Assembly: GCA_038496675.1 (NCBI GenBank)
Contig: CM076659.1
Location: forward strand, 21,258,428-21,322,427
DNA length: 64,000 nt
Origin: Rachycentron canadum
Lineage: Eukaryota > Chordata > Actinopteri > Carangiformes > Rachycentridae
Direction: 5' to 3'
Part shown: positions 38,356 to 51,505 of the stretch, one piece after another
Layout of the letters: each line of letters opens with the position of its first letter
How positions within the stretch are numbered: position 1 is the stretch's first letter
Notes under the pieces: model-generated
The model's database searches: none
What the model saw: only the letters and a program-made list of their open reading frames with translations
Told to the model about the DNA's origin: nothing
Made by a program: the position numbers and the translations under genes

Positions 38356-39804
38356 GACAAGTTAGCAGTATTTCAATAATCCTGGGTTTGAACCACTCCT
38401 GCACAGTCACAGTAAAGGACAGGGGCTGATTTCATATCATTTTTATTTAAACTATTTATAGAAAAGAAAAAGAATAAACCTCAGGCACACGACAAATCTA
38501 AATACCAGGAAAAAGTGGAGATGATTTTTGAGGGTGAGTCTGTCTGCTCCAACATTTCCCCCCCCGAGTCACTGACATTTCTCTTCACTGCCATACCGTT
38601 CTGCTGCCTCCCGGGGATATGGACACTCTTTATGGATGACAGCTGATGGGAATGGAGGTCATGTTAAGCAAAACGACAGTATGGCTGCCCCCGAGCAACA
38701 TGTGGTCATTGGCGGGTGAAGGTACAGACAAGTGCAGATGCTCAAAGCAAGAACTAACACGTGTGGCATTTTGAAAACAGATGAAACATGTTGATGGGGG
38801 CCATCGAACTGTGGACAACACAAGTGTCTGCGAGTGTTTTATCAGAGTCAGGGAGTGTGTCTGTTTGTTCCTGTGTAGATTTGAGCTATTTCTCAGACAA
38901 ACCTTCACTTGGTGTTTTTCCACAGCACAGTGAAGTGAAAGGCATTGATGAGCTGCTGGTTTCAACTCAATAGAGCTTCTTCTCTGAAGCTCCTCTGACC
39001 TCCAGCAGCTCATTTTTCTGCTCCCACAACCGTATCCAAAAAGTCCTTATCTCAGGTGTGGATCTATTTTTGTTCAAGAACAGCAGTGCCAGCAAAGTCT
39101 ACCTGGAATAGTGGCTTCAAATTAAAAGCATCCCCCCTGGTTCACTAATGGAAATGCATTTTGCAGCAGGAAATGACAGCACTGAAAGTGATCAGCTCTC
39201 GGTGAAATAGGGCTGATCAGGAAGAATGAACCAAAGCGTGGAGGGTACACAGAACTCCTCAGGTTGGCAGAAGTTGGTCCCTATGCATAGAAAGACCACA
39301 ACGACACTGCTGGATAGAAGAGAGTGAAGTTCAACTGCATCTGAGGATTGACTTAACATAAACTGGAGCTGATTTTGAATGCAACCTTGATTATTATGGC
39401 CTAATTTCTTCCTTTTTTAATCCAGAGAATCTCACAGGATCAATACTTGATGTGTAACCTCAGCTGCAACATTGTGGTTTCCAGGCTCATTAACCTTGTT
39501 GCTCAGCATCACATCTGTCATGGCAGAGAGTAAAACCTCTGAGCACAGAGCCTCCACAGGTAAGACTTCCAGCTTCATTGTTCCATCATCATTTGTCTGC
39601 TCTGGGATTGTTTTGTATCAGCGACACACACATGTCAACATTTTGTGGAGGTTTGATTAGTTGTTGGTTGTTAGTCGTGAACGCATGAGCATCCCAGCAG
39701 TGTTCACATTGTCCTTTAACACACAGTTTTCACGTCACTGCACAACGTGACGTGCACTGAATTTCAAGTGTCTGCACGATCATTTTTATTCCCTAACCAG
39801 AATG
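38356..39804. other. Gene-poor stretch
   Basis: No supported gene. A 127-codon minus-strand frame at 38630-39013 shows no recognised motif. A weak exon-like block at 39485-39559 is discussed in the findings. Confidence 0.35.
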
Positions 39805-40180
39805 ACTTAAAGGTGCAATGTGAAAGATTTGGCCATTTTAGCTTAAAACACAATCAACAGGGTGTGAGTGATGACGTCATGACCAAGACCTCCATCTACT
39901 GCATTTCAGAGATAGCTAATAAAATTAGCATGCTAACCTGCCAGCCCCGACCCGTGTGGTAATACCAGTGTAGTGTCTAGTCTGCCCTCGGTCCTGAGAG
40001 GATGAAGAACAGCTTCCTCCAGAGCTTGAAGTGAGGCCACAGCTCCTGACCAACATCGCAGCTTTTCATCGCTGGAGGCAGCTTTTACTGGGAGAAGAAG
40101 CAACTTCACCCATCAAAATGAATGGGAAATTGTTTCTTTGACCGTGGGTAAACCTGTTCACAAAAGCTAACTGACGACTT
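39805..40180 (+). repeat. Probable dispersed repeat block
   Basis: GGTGCAATGTGAAAGATTTGG followed by CCATTTTAGCTTAAAA, and the later TAGCTAATAAAATTAGCATGC, match the style and order of a common teleost repeat as I remember it. No coding is seen. Confidence 0.4.
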
Positions 40181-40324
40181 TTCCTCTGCCAGTGGAGTTT
40201 ATCTGTGTCCAGACTGAGGACACACACACAGACACAGTGGAGAGGGAGCTGCCAGCTGCACAAACTGATCAGATGGATCCGTCTGATGTCTCATCTCCAG
40301 GTTGTTGCTCCTGTGAGAGAGTCG

Positions 40325-40425
40325 GAGCCTCAGTGTCAGACACGTCCATCAATGATTGTGTTTTTACATGTAACATATTGAGGCTCCAGCTCATTTTGTC
40401 ATCTCAAAGCTGGACAGGTGACAGG
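40325..40425 (-). repeat. Family E short repeat, copy 2 (inverted)
   Basis: The complement reads GAGCTGGAGCCTCAATA, ACACAATCATTGATGGAC and GTGTCTGACACTGAGGCTCC, aligning with 19725-19815. Confidence 0.45.
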
Positions 40426-41607
40426 TGTGTGTCTGTGCTCTGAGAGACGTCACAGCAGGAAGAGGGGTGATAGCAGGTGTTGTGTTTACATCAATGCTGA
40501 TCAGACCTGCGTCACTGATGCACACGGGCATTGTTAACGTTGGGCGTTGAGGTGGGCACACAGAGGTCATCCAGTCTGATATACACCAGCAGACTGAGCT
40601 GGAAATGTGTGGATAAGTGAAGTGGAACGTTATAACCCAGCTGATAAGAGGTCGGAGGTCGGAGCATCCTTTGTGGCACATTACTTGCTGCACAATGTTA
40701 ACAAACATCCATGGTGCGTGAGTCTCTGAAGAGAAGCTTCTCTCTTACTCCCTGGTAAAACTGTCACACTCATCATATGCTATAAAAGATCTATATGGTT
40801 GTGATTGGTGCTGTTTTTTATTTGTAAGGCTGATCACTACTACAGTCCTCCCTTATTCTGTTAATATTTTTGTTATCGTGAGATAATGAGTTAAAAATTA
40901 TATTTGTGAGTGACCTTTCTTGGCTGTTCTGTGCAGTGCATGAGTTTAAATATGTATATTACACTTCAACCCTCTGGTTGATTTTGATTCATTTTTAACA
41001 ACTTTCTATGCATTAATCTTTTATCTTGTTTGCCTTTTAAACTCCCTTAACCCCACATGGGCTCCTTCTTCCTGCACAAACTTAATTGAACTATTTGCAC
41101 ATTTTGCTGTTGCTAGCGTTAGCATTATCAGCTGTTTACATGTCAGAAAAGAAACAAGACCTCAGCATCGAACTTCAAACAGCTGTTTCCAGAGGTGGAA
41201 AACAACACCAGTGTTAGCTCTTGTCTCTATTGCATTTTTGTTCTACTGAAGCTAGCTCGCTAACCAGCTAGCCTCTTCCTGTCTCCACACGTCCAACAGT
41301 GACTCATTATAATCTCCAGTGTACCCTGCAGATGGTCCAATTCTGGAGTGAGTGGAGGAAAACACAACAGCACAAGCACCCAAATATTCTGGAGACTGCA
41401 GCGCCTCGATTGTCGATCCACCACATCGACACATTGCACGCACAGCACCAGATTTATTCTCTAATATTTTTTTTAATAATAAAATCTAAATTAAGATCTT
41501 AGTTATAAACAGGATTATATTTTCAAATGTCCAAAATATGTTGACAACATAAATAAAATAAAACAAACAGGAATCTTTTTCTTGGTTAATTAATTATCAT
41601 TTTATGT

Positions 41608-41851
41608 CCTGTTTAAAGTCCCATATTTTAGTTTAGTTTTCCAGTGTTTTATCTGAAGTGTTGATCTACATAAGAAGATATATTTGTGGTTTTACATCTC
41701 CTCTAATGCTCCCCTAATGCAGACCCTTTGTGGTGCTTTATGGTCTGAGTACTTTGATACTTTCACTATATTAATATAGAAGCTAGACTTATAACATTAT
41801 AAGTAAAGAGGACATGGACATCTACCTTTAGACTGTATGTGACCTTTAAGT
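41608..41851 (-). repeat. Family B repeat, inverted, both ends present
   Basis: It runs from TTTAAAGTCCCATATTTTAG to TAGACTGTATGTGACCTTTAA, so both TTAAAG-type inverted ends are visible. Internal deletion leaves about 245 bases. Confidence 0.65.
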
Positions 41852-42814
41852 AGTTTGACGGAAAAGAAGAAGAAGAACTGAAGCCATGAGTGTCCTCTAC
41901 ATGTACAGATTTAGCTATAAAATAGTATGTTTCCAGTGACTTCTTGGGGATTTACATTATGATCTGATAACTTTTTAGTGACACTTTTTGGCCTGAAGTG
42001 ACTGTGTAGGATTTCAGGTAGAGCAGCAACAAGTTCAGCACCCACACCACAAATAAAATGTGCATACACACCTTCCTCCCAAAGCTGGAGCACTTCTGGT
42101 GCATATTAGACAGAGTGATGAGGAGGGTTTTCAAGGAAGAGCTCTGGGGGGAAATGAAGCCAGGGGGAAAATGAAAAGTGACGGAAGCTCTCTCTTTGTC
42201 TTCTGCCCTTAAGTGCTAAAGTCAATTCAGATCAGTTTGAGTACCTGCAGTTCAGATCAGGTTCAGACAGGCTTTAACATGGATGTACTCCAGTGTCAGC
42301 TGATTAACACAGACACATAGAAACACTGCACAGCAGCCACGCTGAAGGTGTCACATTCATTTTCTCGCTACCACTTCCTAGAGGTCAATGTTAGAGAAAG
42401 GATAATTACATAAAGAAGTGAACAGCTGAAGACATTTCAACTTTTAAGCAGTGGTCTTCAGTTCAGTTTAAGAGGTCCATCTTGATCCCAGATGCTGACG
42501 TCTTCTCATAGTGTCAGGCTGAAGTACCAACGGGTGTCCCACGAAGATTCAGATCAATGACTTGCACAGAAGCTGGGCGCCGTGCACCGACTGTAAAACT
42601 GTATGTAGCCAAATTAGACGTAGATCAACGAAAAATACTGTTCTAACATATTTAATATCTGTTAAATACATAAAATACAAAACATATATTGTCATTTAAC
42701 AGCAGAAATCTTGTAGACCTCTCCTAATTTCGCCCCCTCTCCTGCTGAAACGTCTTTCAGAGTACAGACACTAAACTGTGCTGTTCTACCAGCTACTCTG
42801 AGGAGACGACAGAG

Positions 42815-42905
42815 CGCGTTGCAGCCACAAAGTCCGTTTTAAAAACACACAATCACTGATCGAAGCGTCTCACACAAGGCCTCTGACCCGGTGATTATAC
42901 ATGAC
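42815..42905 (+). repeat. Family E short repeat, copy 3
   Basis: AACACACAATCACTGATCGA and GCGTCTCACACAAGGCCTCT align with the copies at 19725 and 40325. Confidence 0.45.
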
Positions 42906-43286
42906 ACATCTGTTTTATCAGATTACACAGCGACAAGCAGCTCACTCTCTCCCCACTGTGTCTGCATGTGTGTGTGTTTGTATGTATGTGTGTGTGTTAG
43001 CACATGCGATGACATCGCTCCTTGCAGTTGTGTGTCCTGAGGTCGAACAGGAAGACAAACCCAACTGGAAATGAAAAAAGGGCAATTCAGTTTTTAGAAC
43101 GTTCAACCCCACGTTTGTCCTCTACCTACATATAATTTGAGTGGAAGAGGAGGGTAAGACACACACACACACACACTCACCAAAGACACACATGGACACC
43201 AACAAAAATCATCAGTAAAGTGTGTGAACGTGGCTGGTTTGTCTGTGCTGAAAGATTTGAAGGGTGGAATAATAATGATTATGCAT

Positions 43287-43293
43287 GCACACA

Positions 43294-43347
<54 letters not shown>
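43287..43347 (+). repeat. AC microsatellite
   Basis: (AC)n of about 28 units. A shorter one lies at 43159-43176. Confidence 0.95.
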
Positions 43348-43349
<2 letters not shown>

Positions 43350-44003
43350 CAGCCCATTCACTGCTGCCAAAATCCAGGTCTGGATGGTGGAAGAGATGAA
43401 GCCATCTGGACCTGGATTCAGTGCTGTCCCTCATTCAGCTCTGAGCTCCAGTTCTACCGTCTGAGAGTCCAAAGAAAGGTTTTTTTATTTAATGCAATTC
43501 AGTTTAATAAGAAATGAAACTTTTTCTGACAAAAATGACGGATACATTAATAAAGGCACGTGTGATAGCTGCATGTGGACTGCAGTGAAAGCTGCTCCAG
43601 GTAAAATGTTAGCCATAATGTGATCTTCTCTCTTTAGTGTGGAAAAGCATGAAGTAGCTACATGAACCTGTGTGTGACTGATAGCGCCATTTGTCTCTGG
43701 GCACAGAAACAGGCCCATTGTTTTGAGTAAAAGGCTGTGTGATTGGCAGCTGCAAACTCTCCAGTGAGGGAAAATGTTCAGGTCAAATCACTGACATTGT
43801 CTCTGAAAAATGTCAGAAATAATTGTATTCTAAAGGGATTGTTGAGCCCTGTTACTGTTGCTACTCAATACAGAGCGGTGAGGCTGGAGGAGGCGGCCGA
43901 GTCCCTCTCAGGCAGCCCCCGCACCGATGGTGTGTTCACACCCAGCGTGTTTTCTCCTGCCCTGTTTTTCTCTAACGTGGCGCCCAAACCGACAACATTA
44001 GCT

Positions 44004-44615
44004 GCGTCCCAATTCAGGGGCCACATCATTCGGAGGCTGGATTTGATTTTTTTTTTCCTGGGAAACAAAGGATCCAACTGGTTGATTGTTCATGATGCAA
44101 CCTATCCCAAGATTCATTGTGCACCGATAATGAATCCCCAATATACATAGATAGTCTCATCTTGGCCTTCGTGGTCTGCGGTGCTAATGAGCATCTCTAC
44201 CTGTCGCCATCATAAAGTGACGTCTCTATCAGTCCACATGTTGAAATCTAGGTCATGACAGATCAACAAGATCAACCTGCTCAGCTAATACAGCTTCTCT
44301 TAAACAGTTCAGAGATGTCATCTTCATGTCCTTGAGGACACATCAGGTCCCTCCCTCCCTACTCCCTTAACCACATTTGGAAATAATGGATCACTTTACT
44401 GATCCCAGTCCAATTGTTGGATCTGGTATCAGATTTACAGACACTTGGGCCCTAAAGGATCACTTGTCAAACCAGAATCCGAATCAGGACTTTTAGAGTG
44501 GACCTTGAGACATTTGTGCCTGTGGTTGTGTCGCAGTACAGAGGCTGCATCCTTTGAAGGCTGCATTTGAAGACCGGCTGAGCCCAGCGGTGCAACTCGA
44601 CTGTCCCATTTCAGA
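44004..44615. mobile_element. hAT-like non-autonomous relic
   Basis: The left part, GCGTCCCAATTCAGGGGCCAC with ATTCGGAGGCTG, and the right part, GAGGCTGCATCCTTTGAAGG and GACTGTCCCATTTCAG, resemble the ends of a hAT-type MITE I recall from many fish genomes. The middle is degenerate. The classification rests on memory of these ends. Confidence 0.4.
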
Positions 44616-45178
44616 TTTTTAGCTCAGTTCAACAGCTGATGGTAGAGCTGCTAAAACCACAAGCTGTGAAAGCTCACGTTTTTGAGAAAAAAAAAACATT
44701 ACATGTTGTCACAGTTGCTTTGCAGCATCAATTGTAATGCAACAATAAGAGTGGGCCCAGCTGGTCAGGCTAAGGGGAAAAATCCTCTGTAGGCCAGATC
44801 ATCTCATGCTCTCAGCTTTAATTGATCAGTGTTCATGTTCACATCAGACAAAAGGACTTGAGGATAGTAAATGTTTTTCCTGTTGGATTATCCTCAGTAA
44901 GGGGGCCAAGAGAAACAGGCTGAGTTTTACACAGTTAATGGAATATGGATGTCAACACCCTCAAATTTTCTCAAATCTATGCTCAGATTAATGTTCTGTA
45001 TTTTCTGACTCTCTCCTGTTGCTGTTGCTCACGGGGGTTCAGCTCCATCTGAAGATAATAGGTATTTGCAGGAGGTTGATGTTTTGGGTAAATTTGGCCC
45101 AGATGGGAGCTTTGGCTGTTTGTCTGCATTTTTTAATACATTCATGCTGGTGTGTCTATTCAACCACCTGTGCACTGT
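44616..45178. other. Gene-free stretch
   Basis: Nothing beyond short unsupported frames. Confidence 0.4.
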
Positions 45179-45185
45179 GAGTGTT

Positions 45186-45238
<53 letters not shown>

Positions 45239-45244
45239 GAGAGA
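45179..45244 (+). repeat. GT/GA compound microsatellite
   Basis: (GT)n followed by (GA)n. Confidence 0.95.
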
Positions 45245-45282
45245 TTTGATGCCAGATGGACAAAGTTCATGCTGGATTGAAA

Positions 45283-45315
45283 GTTCTCCAGGACACAGAT
45301 CGTGTCCTGGAGAAC
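45283..45315. repeat. Perfect 14-bp inverted repeat, 5-base loop
   Basis: GTTCTCCAGGACAC (45283-45296) and GTGTCCTGGAGAAC (45302-45315) are exact complements separated by AGATC. Confidence 0.95.
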
Positions 45316-45730
45316 AGCTTGTTAATCGATATGACTGGGGACTCATTCAACACTCCAGTGTAAATACATATTAGGAAGTATACGTGACTAATTTGTTAAT
45401 GGAAATGCTGAAGTCTCTGGTACAGAGATAAACGGAAATCATCAGCTGGATGAAAGTAAGTGAATCAGTTTTTTTTTTAATTCTTGACCAGTGATATCAG
45501 AGATAAAAGATTAAACCAGCGTGTTATACACTGGTGTGCACATACATCAACAACATGGTGGACAGGAACAAATTGTGCTGGATTTTGAAAGATTCATGAA
45601 ATAATTTGGAAATCCTAAATTAAATATGTCCATACAGTCCACCCTAAAGATTGTGAATTATGATGTTATTGTTCAGGGTCTTTTTGTGAGTATTTCTGGC
45701 TTAGTTAGAGCTGTTAGCCCCTTGGTTTTC

Positions 45731-45874
45731 AGGTCTTTGTGCTAAGCTAAGCTAAGCAGCTGCTGCCTGAAGCCTCTGATTTACCATGTAAATGTGAGAG
45801 TAATATATCAATGTTTTCACCTAACTCTGAGCAAGAAAGCAAATAAACTTATTTCCCAACAATGTGCAAGTATT
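45731..45874 (+). repeat. Dispersed teleost repeat fragment
   Basis: GTCTTTGTGCTAAGCTAAGC, then CACCTAACTCTGAGCAAGAAAG and AATAAACTTATTTCCCAACA. This order matches a short repeat I remember as frequent in fish introns. Unclassified. Confidence 0.5.
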
Positions 45875-47149
45875 TGAGTTTACCATCTATTTTCCAATGA
45901 AGGGATAAAGATGAGCTTCACAGTCACTGACAGGTGATTAACAAACAAATAAAGGGAGAAAAAAGTTTTCTGCCTCCAGTTTGAACAGATTTACATCAGA
46001 GCCACTGTCATATCCTTTTTTTTTAATGCATAGTTATGTCTTAAAAACACTTTGTGACAGACATGTTTGCTGTTAAGCTATAAATAAATCTGTTATGACA
46101 CAAGCACTTAAATATACGTTAACATACACACAGTGTCGCTTCCTCCTTTCTTTCTTCTTCCTTCCTGCCTTCCTTCCTTCCTTCCTCTCCACAGGTTGTA
46201 ATAACACTCAGAGTACTTAACCTTACGTAAAGTACGTAGAGTACGTAACCCTAACCCTTCAGAGAAGACCTGTGAGACTTGAAAGCATTCAACTGACATT
46301 CAACTGAGCATGATTTGAGTTTTATTCTAAATTTGAACAGTGCATTTATTAACTCGGCAAGTTGCAAATCCCTCCTCATGTTTCAAAGATGGATGAAACA
46401 ACAGCGAAGGCGTAAAACAAATGAGTCACCATGCTGACGGTATTTAAACGTTTTGTGAGAGAAGATCTAGCTGTTGTAATCACCAGTGTGCAGCTAATTA
46501 TTCTAAAGTCTTGTACTCACAGCTCAACACTGTGTGTTCTGTTGTGGGCGAAATGTGACGTCTGTTTTCTTGGATCTTCCTCCAAGGAGAGAGATGACAA
46601 GCGAACTCAAACTTAATCCGGGACTAAACCTCTGAAGTAAATGTACAGACTGCATGTTTTAAGATCATTTCACAAAATCATTAAAGCAACAATATTATAG
46701 GTAATATCAGTAACATGAGTCTCATGTGTTTGTTCCTAATGACTTAGATTTTAGAGATTTGGAAGAAACAGACTCTGACAAGAGCAATGGCAGTCAGGGC
46801 AGAGAGTTCAGGCCTCCTGCAGCTCTGTCTCTCAAAGGACTTGTGTCTGCGCCTGACACAGAGAGTAGAGTCTCCTTCAAATCCCTGTAGCTGCTGTAGC
46901 AAACTGCAGAGATGTAGATGTACAGAGTAGCAGACACAAACGCGCCACTGCTTCACACTCAGATCACGTGGGCAGCTGAGGTCTCTGGTAACCACCGATT
47001 CAAATTCTTCAGAGGAACTGACTCCAGTTTGGGCCACAGTCCTTGCTGCAGGTCTCAGATGTGTGCATCAGTGTGTCAGTGTTATTAATTTGATCATACT
47101 ACGCACAGTATGCACATTCACAGAAGTCATCTGGCTTTAGAGCTGCAGA

Positions 47150-47219
<70 letters not shown>

Positions 47220-49607
47220 GTCTATCTATCTATCTATCTACACACTGCATCAGGTTTGTTTAATTCATAAGCTCTGGCAAGTGGGTACTTGATTTGTGGA
47301 GAGTGAATCATGTCTAGTTAATATAAGATACATACAAATGTAGAGGGCAGGAAAGAGCACTGTTACTTTTTCATACCAGCAACTGATTAATGCCAAGACA
47401 TGATAGAAAAAGTAACAGTGTGCTAAAGAGAGAAATGAAGAAGTGCTGGTACCATTTACCAATGCCCACTTTCAGCACTGGATTTCACTGGACCTTTTAG
47501 GATTGTGAAGTTAACACAAAACTAAACAGTTTGTCTCTGCAGATACAAACCGGATTTCCAGTGGACTGGTTTTTGAGATGAATACTGGCAAATTCATGTC
47601 CTTTGGAAACTTGTGGGAGGCTCTTTCTCTAAACGTTGTTGTTCTTGCCAGAGTCGGCTTTTTGCAAATCTCTAGACAAGGGACAATTATTAATGAAGCA
47701 CATTTTATACACAACAGCAACACAAAGTACTTAATGAGAGGAAGCAGGAACAGCACACAAAACAAGTAAATGTTTAAATAGGTTTTGACTCTTGGACTCT
47801 TTCAGCAGAGTCTAAAGTCCTAATGCTTCTGGCAGTTTATTCCATGTGGGCAGCAGGGAAGCTTCATGTTTAGTTTTAACTTTAGGCAAAAGTGATAGGC
47901 CAGAACCAGCCGACCCAGGAGGTGTGAAGGGTTCATGCTGGGTCTGGGGGTCTGAGCTGAGGATAAACCGTTCATTTCTTGTGGTAGAATTTATCGGTGA
48001 GAGGCTAGGAACTGAGGACTGAGATCTTTTATGCTGAAATCTACAAGGAAAGGTGGTGAGTAAAAGGGAGCAAATGTTGGGGTTTCTGGACAGAAAATCA
48101 AGGCTGTGAACTTAGAATAACCTCAGTTTACAACTCACTAACTTGACCACACACATACAAACACACACTGTGCCTCACATCTCACTTGCCTTTGGACTTG
48201 TTGTTTTTATCTTCATCTTTTTATCAGTAGCTAAAGTTCTGAGGAATAAATAACTCGCGGGAAAAAAGTTCTGATTAAATTGTACCTTGGACTCAGAAAC
48301 ACACATTCATGTTCCTGTGTGTGTGTGGAGATGGTGAACAGGAAGGCAGGGCTGTTCAGACAGCACAATGGGCCCAGCTGTGTGGGAAGTGATTGCTAAA
48401 AGTGCATCATGGCAGCCTCTCCATCATTCACAGGACACATGACTGTGTCTGCTTTCTCTCGCTGCTCTGAAAGAGCTGGAAGAAAACAAGAGGGAAAAAA
48501 ATGACCTTATTTGAATTCTCACCTTCTCTTCCACCCGTCCTCACTCTCATGCTGTCTCATTTATTCTTTGTTCTATAATCTCTCTGTCATCCTGCTCTCC
48601 CTGATTTTTCTTTCACCCTGTCTTTCTTCTATTTTCTCCCCGTTTACCCTCTGTGGATGTCATTTGCCTTCTTTTTCTATTGTGCCCTGATTATGATTCC
48701 TGCAAATGCTTCCACCAAATGATACCTTTGGATTAAAGTCTTTCATGAAGTGATGCCGTCTGCACTGGAGGACTTCTGGGAGCACTAATGTGACAGAGAG
48801 GCGGCAGAGTGCAGACTGCAGCCATTTCAAAACCACATACTCGTACCTTCACAGTCACAGTTGAATCATTAGTTAAATAAGACTCTAGCCCCAAAAGCAG
48901 GCCTGTGGTTGATGTCTCTGTTACAGCTCGATCCTTCACTGCATTGTGTTTTGGATGTTCCACCTTCATCCTGCTCAGTCCAGTAACATTTGTCTCTCCT
49001 CTTGATGAGTACTCCAGGTTGGCAACAAACCAACAGATGACTGGACGTCACAGCTGAAATGTCGCCTTCGTCCGCCTGTAGGCTGTGATGGAGAGCTTGG
49101 ATAACAACTTTTATATTTCACCCGAGCCAGTCATTTGTTTCCACTGTATGGCAGTGTTAATTTCATCGAGCAAAACAATGATGAATTCATTACAGGAGCT
49201 ATTTTCAAGTCGCTGTTGCTACATAGACATTAATAAATCTCTCCTCTGAGCACAGCTTCATCTTCAGGACAGACACAGAGCTAGCAGGTTAGCATGCTAA
49301 CTGTAGTAGGAGAAACGACGTGATAGACAAAAAAAGCAAAATAAGAGGGTTGCTATGAACTCTGATTTTTCTCATTTTTAACTTTTACCTTTTTGCTTTT
49401 CTTCTCAGCCAGTCAGAGTCGATCATCCCATTCCTTGTTTGCTTCTATTTGAATTTTATGGCTCCATTATAGATGGTGGTTAGTGTTCAGGCTAAAGTCC
49501 AGGATCCACATATTCAGAAACTGAAAAGTGACATCATCAACACTACAGCCACGTATCAAACCGTGGGAACACTCTGTGGCGTCACCCATCGGTCTGTGAG
49601 CTGCTGT
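45875..49607. other. Gene-poor stretch with simple repeats
   Basis: It contains a CT/CTTC-rich tract (46141-46190) and the TATC repeat (47151-47240). Open frames at 46744-47037 (minus), 46720-46895 (plus) and 47511-47769 (both strands) lack splice partners or known motifs. Confidence 0.4.
47151..47240 (+). repeat. TATC tetranucleotide microsatellite
   Basis: About 22 TATC units with one TCTG variant. Confidence 0.95.
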
Positions 49608-50027
49608 TCGGAAGCCTCCAGTTTGTAATTTGGACGTCGCCATCTTGTTTTTTTGAAACCATATTTGGAGGAGAAGGTGGAGCTGAGGAGGAGTGAGGGG
49701 TGGAGCTGACCTGCTCTGTACTGTCCTGATTGGGTGGTACAGTCTGTCAATCACGCAGTAGCCACACACTAATGCAGCCCCTGCTTTATGGTCTATATTC
49801 CATCATTTAAACAAATGAACATCATGTTGTATTGAAGACTTGAAACTAGAGACTGAGACCATAAACTCATTAGGAAAAAGTTTACTGAGCTAATAAATCA
49901 AGGGAGAAGTAGGGACATTTTCACATAGACTTCAATACAATCTGACTTTAACAACCAGTGGAGTCGCCCCCTGATGGTCATTAGACAGAATGAAGGTTTA
50001 AGGCTCTTCATCATTGGCCTCACTTTA
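49608..50027 (+). repeat. Family A repeat, copy 2
   Basis: Aligned with 17338-17787 over nearly the full length. The shared minus-strand frame (IDRLYHPIRT...) is a by-product and is shifted between the copies. Confidence 0.7.
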
Positions 50028-50351
50028 CAGATGAAGTCAAGGTTCACTTTCAGACAGTCTATGATCTCAGCTGTTGGCAAATATCTGTCTAATCACGGGA
50101 AAAGCAGGTTGCTTGGAACATTATTCTTCACAGCGATGTCACTAAGTGCAAGAATAAACAAACAAGTTGGCATCTCAGTGTAGTTTATATATTGAATGTT
50201 TGTCTGAATGATCCAATACAAATTTTCAGATGCAGATTTCAGGTGAACAATCAGAGAAACCAAATCCTGCAAAGTGGATGGTGGGTCCAGGTGGACGGAG
50301 CTTGAGTGACTGTATATAGACAAAGGACTTCTATACTTCTATAGTTTAAGA

Positions 50352-50442
50352 AGGCCAGAGTGCTTTGATACTTAGCCTAGACCTGCTTTATAATCAAAGA
50401 AGACATGACCATCTACCTTTATACTATATGAGAACTTTAATG
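50352..50442 (-). repeat. Family B repeat, short inverted fragment
   Basis: AGACCTGCTTTATAATCAAAGAAGACATG and CATCTACCTTTATACTATAT match the complement of the family B start. Confidence 0.5.
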
Positions 50443-50860
50443 TGTTTTCATTTTTAAGTTTTGCCCATTGATGAACGTGGAGGGGACAAGGTATATAATC
50501 TATACTGTAGCCAACCACCAGAGGGCAGTTGAGCTATTTGGGCCTCACTTTGAGCTGTCAGTTATTGTGATTGACAGGAGAAGAAATAAGTGGTTGACGT
50601 CACTCAGATCTGGCAAACTGAGAAAGAAAGAAACTAAAATTGGGCTCAATTTTGCACCCTCACCTAACCATCAGACCTGCTGGTCTGAACCTGTGGCTTC
50701 TCGGAAAGTGGTCAACTCTGCAGAATAAATGCCAACTGGTGCCAGTCCTTTCTAAACACATAAACACACTCATAGACGACCTGCCCCCATAGCACCTGTT
50801 GATGGAACAGTCAGTGTTTGGACAAATGGCCTGAACATCTCTGACGTCAGCAGCAGCAGC

Positions 50861-50889
50861 AACACACACACACACACACACACACACAC
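50861..50889 (+). repeat. AC microsatellite
   Basis: (AC)n of about 14 units next to a short GCA run. Confidence 0.9.
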
Positions 50890-51505
50890 TGAGCAACACC
50901 TCCCATTGCCTCCACACTCACACTCGCAGCTACCCCTCCTCCATACCTAGCGCTGAATAAGTATATACAGTATGTTGGAAATGTAGCTGACAGTTAACCA
51001 AAGAAATCCATCAGTGAGAAGTCAAAGTTGTGTTGTCCAGGCTTGAACATGTGACGACTTCACCGATGTTCCTGGAAGGTTCAGAAGTTCAGACACTAAT
51101 AAACATAAATTAATGTCTGAAAATCACAGCCCGCACTAAAAGTGGTTGTAAAGAGAGGGAGGGTGGAACAAAGCCAAAGCACAGTGACTTTGACACACAA
51201 CATTAATTTCCTCAAAGACACAAATTAGTAAAACTAAAAGAAAACTGAGGGTTTTATTCTTAGATAATTAATTTTATCCACAATAAAATAAGAGCTGAAA
51301 AGTTAAAAGCAACTTCTGATTCAGACGACAGAAGCTGCACATTTCTTCTTGTAATTTATCACCTGGAATATCACAATGAGCTTCTCATTTCTTATTTAGT
51401 TTCGAGGCAGTTTGCTCAGGTTCAGGTGGAGGTGGATTCAGATCCACAGCATGGTGTCTGTAAAAAACCTTCCACCACAAGAAAAACATTTTTTCTTTTC
51501 CTAAA

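Noticed and set aside
38630..39013. 127-codon minus-strand frame
   Set aside because: The composition is not protein-like in any recognised way and no splice or promoter context supports it.
46236..46260. Telomere-like CCCTAACCCT
   Set aside because: Only about two units are present in single-copy sequence; too short to be an interstitial telomere array.
47511..47769. Overlapping open frames on both strands (84 codons minus, about 83 plus)
   Set aside because: The plus frame has an acceptor-like CTCTGCAG at its start but ends in a stop without a partner exon, and no family is recognised.
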